NCBI GenBank assembly: GCA_964017045.1 | Contig: OZ024808.1 | Coordinates: forward strand, 17,539,284 to 17,603,283 | Reading direction: 5' to 3' | Length of the DNA stretch: 64,000 nucleotides | DNA from: Omphiscola glabra | Taxonomy: Eukaryota; Mollusca; Gastropoda; Lymnaeidae | Shown: piece by piece, positions 55,835 through 64,000 of the stretch | Layout of the letters: each line of letters begins with the position of its first letter | Numbering within the stretch: the stretch's first letter is position 1 | Notes under the pieces: model-generated | What the model was told of the DNA's origin: nothing | Seen by the model: the letters and a program-made list of their open reading frames with translations, nothing else | Databases searched by the model: none | Position numbers and translations under genes: made by a program

Positions 55835-56930
55835 TTTGGTGTTACACTTAGAATGTGTATCCAAATGAAACTGTTGCCGAGTGTGCCCCCCCCCCCCCCC
55901 AGGTCATAGCAACTTAACATACATTTCTTCAGACATGGATTGTCAGTCCCGTACACTTAGTGTCATGGGAACCACTGTTATCGTCCAAATATGTGTGACT
56001 TTAAATGTGACCTCTTGAGTTTCAATTTGTTACCCCCTGCCCACCGTACCGCCCCCCCCCCCCAACACGGGTCACGGTTAACGATATCCTAGTGCTCTCC
56101 CTTAATACTCTGTTAACTAAACCAAGGGCCAGCAATCCTTGACACAACATCCGCCATCACACTTCCGGTTGTAAGGCCCTTGATCAGCGTACTGTTGCGT
56201 ATGCGTACGAACACGAACCAAACGATTTCCCCCATACACTGATCAAAATGTATTGTGATGGCAGAATATCTTGCCGAATAAACTCGATACATTAATTGTG
56301 TAATGTCCAGCATAATCAAAACAAAAATCTGACTAAGGAACTGTAGCCTACATTCATTCCACGTTCAGTGGTTAAAAACTAAATTACTAAACTAAATTGA
56401 CTGAAAAAGACTAAAATATGTTATTTATAAAAATTTACCCTATCCCAGAAGACAACAGAATAATGTAAAATATGATAAACATAGACAAATTATTACTTTT
56501 TTTAAAAAAAAAGTCTAAAGATATAAAAAAAAATAAAAAAAAAAAAACGAAGTGCTACATATTTTAAACATAATTTTTTTTTAATATTTTAACTTTTGGA
56601 CCGTAATGTTTTGGGGCTACCGTTCCGATGCCAGCCAGACGATTAGTGGGGGTCACCGACACCACAAGAGGTGAGCTTGACCTTGGTAACAAACTCGCAA
56701 TGTCAACATTTCCCGAGTCTGTCCCGGCCGCGTCTGCTATTGACCAAAGATAAAGTCGGTGTCTAGCAGATCGATAGTGAGATCAGAAGCGGAGGAGCAA
56801 ATAACACGAGGGACATCCTTGTACGAGTGTTAGGCCTAGAGGTCCTCGAGTGTGTAGAGAGGTCCCATTGTGTAGAGGTGCTATAGCGTGTGTAGGTGCC
56901 TTAGAGTGTGTAGGTCCTACAGATTACGGA
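55835..56930. other. unassigned intronic sequence
   Basis: C runs at about 55887 and 56052; A-rich near 56500-56560. No gene recognised. Confidence 0.5.
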
Positions 56931-56934
56931 GAGT

Positions 56935-57020
56935 GGAGGTCCCACAGTGTGTACATGCCCCACAGTGTGTACAGGTCCCACAGAGTGTACAGGTCCCACA
57001 GTGTGTACATGTCCCACATT
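56935..57020. repeat. 18-bp repeat, about 5 copies
   Basis: Units TCCCACAGTGTGTACAGG and relatives. Confidence 0.88.
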
Positions 57021-57327
57021 GTCTCTGCATTTTTGGAATGGGACATTCGAAACGCTTCCTCTCGGTAATGTTTGAAGGTGACAGCCGGTTCTAATAGTAT
57101 CACCTTTTTATCGACTGATATCTTACTACCTACTGAGCTCCTACAATGTATCGTCTTGCTCATCCTCTCTAGAAGTCTATCAAATGGCATAACCTTATCG
57201 GCTACAGAGTACAGAGGCTTCCCTCACAAAGTATTTTTCTAATGTCATTTTCATTTTGAAGACACACACTTTCGCTCTCTCTCCATCTCTCTCTCTATCT
57301 CTGACGCTATCGTCGTTTGATAGCAGC

Positions 57328-57378
57328 CCCCTCCTCCCCCCGCCCCCTCCTCCCCCCGCCCCCTCCTCCCCCCGCCCC
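57328..57378. repeat. 16-bp C-rich repeat, 3 copies
   Basis: Units CCCCCTCCTCCCCCCG. Confidence 0.9.
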
Positions 57379-57542
57379 CACAAAAAAATCTTCATTTAGT
57401 CAACGATCGAGCTTCTATGAACGGAGATGACGTCATCATTTATTTTCGCCGCTTATTTCGGTCTGGCGTCGTTACATCAAACAGGGGAACAGACGAGAAC
57501 AATCGGTGTACGGCACGACCTTGGAACTGTTGGTGGCAAGGG

Positions 57543-58125
57543 ACAGAGTGGAGCAGAGAGCCACTTGTCAGAGTAGGGTGGAGCAGAGAGCCACTTGTCA
57601 GAGTAGAGTGGAACAGAGAGCCACTTGTCAGAGTAGAGTGGAACAGAGAGCCACTTGTCAGAGTAGAGTGGAACAGAGAGCCACTTGTCAGATTAGGGTG
57701 GAGCAGAGAGCCACTTGTCAGAGTAGAGTGGAACAGAGAGCCACTTGTCAGATTAGGGTGGAGCAGAGAGCCACTTGTCAGAGTAGGGTGGAGCATATAG
57801 TCACTTTTCAGAGTAGGGTGGAGCATATAGCCACTTGTCAGAGTAGGGTGGAGCAGAGAGCCACTTGTCATAGTAGGGTGGAGCATATAGTCACTTTTCA
57901 GAGTAGGGTGGAGCATATAGCCACTTTTCAGAGTAGGGTGGAGCATATAGCCACTTGTCAGAGTATGGTGGAGCAGAGAGCCACTTGTCAGAGTAGGGTG
58001 GAGCATATAGCCACTTGTCAGAGTAGAGAGGAGCAGAGAGCCACTTGTCAGAGTAGGGTGGAGCAGAGAGCCAGTTGTCAGAGTAGGGTGGAGCAGAGAA
58101 AGACTTGTCAGAGGAGAGGGGAGCA
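57543..58125. repeat. 30-bp minisatellite, about 19 copies
   Basis: Unit GAGTAGGGTGGAGCAGAGAG then CCACTTGTCA; variants GAACAGAGAG and GAGCATATAG cluster in blocks, giving higher-order patterning. The 127-228 codon frames across it are repeat artefacts. Confidence 0.97.
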
Positions 58126-58254
58126 TAAACTAATTAATTAGTCAGAGGTATGGCTCTATGTTTTTGACCAATGAATGTTACAACTTCAAGTAGATAGTTG
58201 TTGCCTGATTTGGGTTGGAGGTGCGCCATGAATGTGTATATATAACAGGCTTAC

Positions 58255-58655
58255 ACCATACGTGATATGTGATCGCTTACACAAAAAGTGATACGTGACC
58301 GCTTACACAATAAGTATGTGTGACGCCTACATAATAAGTGATATGTGACCGGTTACACAAAAAGTGATACGTGACCGCTTACACAATAAGTGACCTGTGA
58401 CGCCTACACAATAAGTGATATGTGTCCGGTTACACAAAAAGTGATATGTGACCGCTTACACAATAAGTGATATGTGACCGCTTACACAATAAGTGATATG
58501 TGACCGCTTACACGATAAGTGATATGTGACCGCTTACACAATAAGTGACCTGTGACGCCTACACAATAAGTGATATGTGTCCGGTTACACAAAAAGTGAT
58601 ATGTGACCGCTTACACGATAAGTGATATGTGACCGCTTACACAATAAGTGATATG
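58255..58655. repeat. 26-bp minisatellite with higher-order blocks, about 15 copies
   Basis: Unit ACACAATAAGTGATATGTGA then CCGCTT. The block ACCTGTGACGCCTACACAAT appears twice (about 58393 and 58548), an offset of about 155 bp. Confidence 0.94.
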
Positions 58656-58659
58656 CGAA

Positions 58660-60195
58660 AGGCAAGTGGGGCATGGTGAAGTGTCGCAGTCGTAGTGTGA
58701 TGAAATGTAGGCATGCCGATCACGGTGATTGATCACATCGTTTCGCACCGTCAGACATCCGTTAAATTGGATCGGCTCATCAATAAAACACGTCCACCAA
58801 CGATTCGGAACGGAAATGACGTCGTGTCAGGGACTGTCCGGTTGCCGGGCAACGGGCGCTGTAATCAGCTTAATGACGATACAAATGCAATGCAGACAAG
58901 AGTTTGGGGGGGGGGGGGGGAGAACACGTAATACAGTCAAGACCTATCCCTATTCCAAAATCATCTCAATTATTCTAGTGTCTAGATCTTGTCGAAATAT
59001 AATTTAAGGGACAGACACAAAAACCGAGGCCCTGGGGTGCCGTCAAGTCAGCTTTAAGTTAATCCAACATTGCAGCCACCGCCCCCGCCCCCGAACCCCT
59101 CCCACACCTTCTCCCCAAATTTAATCCGGTTCAATTAATTTTGAAGGAAAAAAAATTATTTAAAAAAAAAGATGTGGTGTTAGTGTGCTGCAATAACTCT
59201 GATATAACCGCACTGTGTACTGTGTCAAGACAACGCCTTGGGCTCCTGTCTGATGTTGTGTGCCCACCTTCGTTGTGTGTATGCGTTTGTGTATGTGTGT
59301 GATGTTGCACACTCTCGTCTCGTTAATTCTCACGTGAACACAGCCGTGACCCATACAAAGGACAGCTTGGACTACGATATGAGGCATCCGTCATGTGATG
59401 TCATGGTCATTAAGCGTTCTAATTAGCATAAAACCTTTGCAGAAGTTGAAAATTTGAGCCGGGAAAAAAAAGGGGGGGGGGCTTTCACGGAGATTCGTTA
59501 ATGATATTTTCAATTGATTTAAACATTCTCTTTCAACAAGGTACCATTGGGGTGCGAGTGGAGCGCGAAAATGATAAAAGAGGGGCGTGTCATTTATTTG
59601 GTAACTGATGTTAACCCAGCATAGAAGTTGCATTAATTGAGGGTTTGTTTCATTAATAGAAGGGACACTTGCAGCTAAATTTTTAAACTACTTTCATGAT
59701 CGGAGTCGTGTGATAAGGGTATCACTAGTATCAGCAGCGGAACCCATGCAGTGAGCAAGAGGGATTTTAGTTGTGACGTCACATTCCACTCCGACGCGAC
59801 CGCACACTGCTAAAATAGTTAAACCTTTGGGATCTAGGGATCTAGGGATATTCAGTCCAAACGAGATATCATGAGGGGCGTGTGGTGTGGGGGTATTTGT
59901 GGTGCTAGTCTTTTCGTATATTCGTGGTTAAAGAATTTATTGTTCGAGCATTTTGCTCAGGGGAAGTTATCAGGGTTTCCAACTGGGGATGCCATGTGAG
60001 ATAGGGGTGCCATAGGGAGGATAGGTCGGGCAAAGTACATTAACTGGACATATGCCTTTTGTCACTATGTGCCCGCTCACCTCCACATTTACTGAGGTCT
60101 ATACCTGGTGTGATGCGCAGGCGGGCTCCAATTCAATAATTGTGCATACGTTTTCCAGAGCTTAAGGACGGGAACGTCGGTTCTTCTGTTCTGAA
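58660..60195. other. unassigned intronic sequence
   Basis: G run at about 58905-58920 and TCACGTGA at 59330-59337. No gene recognised. Confidence 0.5.
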
Positions 60196-60197
60196 CA

Positions 60198-60298
60198 TTC
60201 ACTCCGATACTTATACAAACATTCACTCCCATACTTATACAAACATTCACTCCCATACTTATACAAACATTCACTCCGATACTTATACAAACACTTGC
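60198..60298. repeat. 24-bp repeat, 4 copies
   Basis: Units ACATTCACTCCCATACTTAT plus ACAA. Confidence 0.94.
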
Positions 60299-60611
60299 AG
60301 ACACGATTCATAAAGACGGTTGTGTCATTCTGACCTCTGGTGTTAAGGGGGAGAGGACAGAGTTATCTCCACACGACGTGGGGGGGGGGGGGAGTGGGGA
60401 GGTTGGTGATGTCTGTTGGTTGAGAAATCAATATGAACAGGGGATCTCAAACGGAACGTTTTAGGGATCTTAGAGAGACAGGGGAGATGTTGGATATTGG
60501 TTTATGTTGCATTATGGGAAAACTCGTGAATGCTGTGTAGGGTAGCGTCGTGTTGGTTTGTGTTGGATTCATTTAAAAAATGTATGTCACTAATTGGATA
60601 TAAGACCATGA

Positions 60612-60855
60612 TAAAAAAAAGTCATCACAAATAAGGCCATGATAAATGCCATTATAAGTAATGCCACCATAAATAAGGCCACCATAAATAAGACCACCAT
60701 AAATAAGGCCACCATAAATAAGGCAAACATAAATAAGGCCGCCATAAATAAGGCCACCATAAATAAGGCAAACATAAATAAGGCCACCATAAATAAGGCC
60801 ACCATAAATAAGGCAAACATAAATAAGGCCACCATAAATAAAGCCACCATGCTAC
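60612..60855. repeat. 15-bp repeat, about 15 copies
   Basis: Units ATAAATAAGGCCACC with CAAAC and CCGCC variants. The variant order (AAAC every few units) gives a higher-order period of about 60 bp. Confidence 0.94.
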
Positions 60856-60909
60856 TACTACTAGTCACCAACATTTTGAAGCTGTGTCTATTAGATAATC
60901 ACCATGAAA

Positions 60910-60921
60910 CAAAATGGCGGC
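60910..60921 (+). promoter_or_regulatory. YY1-type site
   Basis: CAAAATGGCGGC, a YY1-type motif. Function unknown. Confidence 0.25.
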
Positions 60922-61004
60922 AGCGCATCACATATTTAAACAGATCAACGTCACTAGTTGCACATTTGAATCTTTTACTGGGGGGTGGGGGTGGGGGGCA
61001 TTCC

Positions 61005-61553
61005 ATCGTTCCTTAGAATCCACCGACAGGCGAGGGAGGGTGGGGCATTCCATCGTTCCTTTGAATCCACCGACAGGCGAGGGAGGGTGGGGCATTCCAT
61101 CGTTCCTTAGAATCCACCGACAGGCGAGGGAGGGTGGGGCATTCCATCGTTCCTTTGAATCCACCGACAGGCGAGGGAGGGTGGGGCATTCCATCGTTCC
61201 TTAGAATCCACCGACAGGCGAGGGAGGGTGGGGCATTCCATCGTTCCTTAGAATCTACCGACAGGCGAGGGAGGGTGGGGCATTCCATCGTTCCTTTGAA
61301 TCCACCGACAGGCGAGGGAGGGTGGGGCATTCCATCGTTCCTTTGAATCCACCGACAGGCGAGGGAGGGTGGGGCATTCCATCGTTCCTTAGAATCCACC
61401 GACAGGCGAGGGAGGGTGGGCCATTCCATCGTTCCTTAGAATCTACCGACAGGCGAGGGAGGGTGGGGCATTCCATCGTTCCTTTGAATCCACCGACAGG
61501 CGAGGGAGGGTGGGGCATTCCATCGTTCCTTTGAATCCACCGACAGGCGAGGG
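61005..61553. repeat. 47-bp minisatellite, about 11.6 copies
   Basis: Units contain CACCGACAGGCGAGGGAGGG, GGGGCATTCCATCGTTCCTT and an AGAATC/TGAATC variant. Stop-free in several frames, so overlapping ORFs occur on both strands. Confidence 0.97.
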
Positions 61554-61559
61554 AAGGGC

Positions 61560-63548
61560 GAGTGGTCGAGACGATAACGTGTTTAAAATAGAAAGATGCC
61601 CTCTGACCTTATACGGTGGTCGCCGACCACACTTGTCTACATTTAATCTAACTTCAAAACTTGCACTTTAGCATTTACAAATTAAAAAAAAATAGCTGCT
61701 CTAGTGCAGGGTGTCACCAAACTACGGCCCGCGATGCCAGTTCAGCCGGCCCGCCATTATCATGCCACATCAAACAACTTATGTACGCTTTTCCCCCTGC
61801 ATTCTGCTAAAACCTTGTAATTGTATGTTTTCGCTGTAACAAGATCAACACCAGATCTCCATAAATACTTAGAAATCAGAACAGAATTTTGACGTCACAT
61901 CATTTCTGTAAGAAGTGTGAAGTTCTTTTTTTCTCTTCTCGACCCCCCTCCCCCCGCCCTCTCCCCCCCCCCTCACCTACTTTAATGAATGCGCTACTAC
62001 CGGACTACTTTAAATACTAAAAGCCCATCATTCTGGCTTGAAGATGTTTCAAGATGCCCCGATGCCCATTCAGGAACTATATCCCGTCGCGCAGATTTTT
62101 TTTTAAAGTGTGATTGCACAATGTGATATGTCAAGCTGAATTTTAAACGGGAAATTACGGGGAACCAATGAGAAAAGGGATTACACTTAACCTCTCGGCT
62201 GTGTTTGCGTGAGTTCCTGTGTCAATATTGGAATATTCACCACCTGAAAACCCAGATTTTGAAAAGTGGGGTCTTTGTGCTTGTGATAAGATTGGGATAA
62301 AGTACATAGAAAAAAGTGCTTACATTAACGTAAATATAGGCTGTAGAGGGGGGAAATAGAAGAGCTGAATATTTGCATGGTCGGATATAGTTCTTTATAT
62401 CATTGGGTGGAGTGAACATTCTTGGTCGAGTTCTTTAAGTTTAAAACGTTGAGTTGAAACTTAATGTAAGCATGACAGTTTTAAAAAAAAAGGGAAGATG
62501 AATTGAATAACGCAAGAAGGCCAACATGGAATCGATTATAATCCCGGACGATTACGCCAGTGATTGTGATTTTAAAATGAAATTTATTTTAATTCTATTG
62601 AGCTCGAATATTAAACAATTCTTTCTTTTGTCGTTAGCACTTGTCCTGTTGGTCCTCTCTTCCTGTTGGTTCTCTTGTCTTGTTTGTCCTATCCAAACTC
62701 TGTTGCCCGTCATTTTCTGGTTTGATGACAAGAAATGCTCCCTGGCTCAATATTAATTTTATTGATTGAACTTTATATTAAAATCGATACTGATTTTGAT
62801 GGACTTTTGTTTTTCATAGCAATGGACAGTATCGATCCTAACTAATGCTTCGACATGAAAATATACTTAACCTGGTCGGTGGGTTACCAAGTGGGGGGAA
62901 AGAGTTGCAGGAAACGGAACCACATCGCAACGGCAGTGGATGACATGGGTCAAATATAAGGTTCTCAAACCAGATTTCAGAATACCAATCTGTTTCGTTC
63001 GTAATGTGTGAGTAACGTTTTCAGTGAAAGAGATGGATGAGAGAGTGAGTGAGATAGTGAATAAGAGAGCGAAAGCTGGGAATTCTTGGGTTAACAAATG
63101 TGTGCACAAAAACCGGTATTTACTTGAATGGCCCATTTTTAACATAAAAACAATGTTTGTATGTGCGACCTTTGGCACTGACACGTTGTGCATTCACCAT
63201 CTGACACAACACAAGTGTTTCAGCGCTAAAAAATTTAAAAAAAGGACACGCAGTTGACTACGAAGTATGGGTACTCCCCACCATACATCTGGTGTCATCA
63301 CATATGCAGATATTCCATGTCGTTAATGGCCCACTGACTCACAGATACAACACAGGTGGCACCAGGTGTGGCACATCACACTGTTTTTTTATGGTTTTTC
63401 GTCCCCCCCCCGGATCTCATCTGACTATACGGTTACAGGTGACTGGCTGAACTCTGACCTCTATGACTATTGCCCTTGGTGGAATCAAACAGAAATGTTT
63501 ACAGAGTAATAACATACCACTTCGCGTTTTACGCTTAAAACTGGTGTG
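61560..63548. other. unassigned intronic sequence
   Basis: A Charlie-like hAT end motif, GGTGTCACCAAACTACGGCC, lies at about 61709. C-rich 61945-61972. No gene recognised. Confidence 0.45.
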
Positions 63549-63551
63549 TGG

Positions 63552-63780
63552 TGTCCAGTACAACACATGTCCAGTACAACACATGTCCAGTTCAACACAT
63601 GTCAAGTACAGCACATGTCCAGTACAGCACATGTCCAGTACAACACATGTCCAGTACAGCACATGTCCAGTACAACACATGTCCAGTACAGCACATGTCA
63701 AGTACAGCACATGTCCAGTACAGCACATGTCCAGTACAGCACATGTCCAGTACAACACATGTCCAGTACAACACATGCCC
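63552..63780. repeat. 16-bp minisatellite, about 14 copies
   Basis: Unit GTCCAGTACAGCACAT with AACACAT and GTCAAG variants. Confidence 0.96.
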
Positions 63781-63897
63781 CAAACCTCCAGCTGTCCGGC
63801 GACACTTTAAAGCTACCGTAAGCTCCGAGTGAAAGTGGATGGAACAGTGGATGGACAGTGGAGCTTGCATTCCAATATGATAGACTTACTACAGATG

Positions 63898-63905
63898 TCA
63901 CGTGA
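63898..63905. promoter_or_regulatory. TCACGTGA palindrome (one of nine)
   Basis: Exact E-box/CLEAR-type palindrome. Others are at 1231, 1366, 8970, 20571, 32287, 43861, 52140 and 59330. AAGATGGCTGC follows 50 bp later. Regulatory role is inference. Confidence 0.3.
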
Positions 63906-64000
63906 TCAGATTATTCGGGGGGGGGGGGTGAGGGGGTGAGTTTTGGCAAATCAAAGATGGCTGCTTCTTACGTGATTGAGACTGTTGCAAGAAGACTGCT

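Larger units (their letters stand above)
50342..64000 (+). other. first coding-side intron of the intermediate-filament gene (extends beyond window)
   Basis: Starts GTAAGTGG. No frame in the remaining 13.6 kb resembles coil 1B, coil 2 or a tail domain, so this intron probably runs past the window end. It contains a small hAT MITE, a LINE 3' end and about ten minisatellites. Another, unrecognised gene inside it cannot be excluded. Confidence 0.6.

Noticed and set aside
57440..58141. Opposed 211- and 228-codon frames
   Set aside because: Product of a 30-bp repeat period; no start context, domain or splice signals.
1..64000. Bacterial or phage features (operons, Shine-Dalgarno sites, attachment sites)
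   Set aside because: Spliced intermediate-filament exon, SINE/LINE remains and minisatellites show a metazoan nuclear genome.

Overview
The window is eukaryotic nuclear DNA, most likely from a gastropod mollusc. The evidence is a spliced molluscan-type cytoplasmic intermediate-filament exon, decayed non-LTR retrotransposons and a tRNA-derived SINE, many short hAT-type elements with 8-bp target duplications, and a very heavy load of minisatellites and poly(G)/poly(C) runs. No operons, ribosome-binding sites, CRISPR arrays, tRNA or rRNA genes are recognisable.

Layout. 0-9.2 kb: SINE fragment, several minisatellites, long CT and TTTC tracts, a Penelope-like hammerhead-type motif near 4.9 kb, and a 21-bp array split by a 185-bp hAT element. 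9.7-11.5 kb: a hAT-like element, a SINE and a LINE 3' end. 11.5-21.2 kb: a chain of unrelated minisatellites with a second decayed LINE at 15.4-16.8 kb. 23.1-23.8 kb: three hAT MITEs packed in 700 bp, the first closely resembling the SPIN family, which is known for horizontal transfer. 24-33.2 kb: more minisatellites and two further MITEs. 33.44-41.79 kb: exactly 96 copies of an 87-bp unit, which keep a 2,788-codon frame open on the + strand (and a less plausible one on the - strand). 42-48.96 kb: arrays of 13, 26, 17, 31 and 30 bp. 49.4-50.34 kb: the only confident gene, the first coding exon of an intermediate-filament protein on the + strand. 50.34 kb to the end: no further exon is recognisable; the stretch reads as a long first intron holding many arrays, a small hAT MITE and a LINE 3' end.

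By my tally about a third of the window is tandem repeat. The two items most worth following are the 96-copy array with its open frame (strong start context, shared variants confined to third codon positions, higher-order duplication) and the SPIN-like hAT element. Most open frames in the window come from repeats whose period is a multiple of three, or from period-independent simple sequence, and are not presented as genes.
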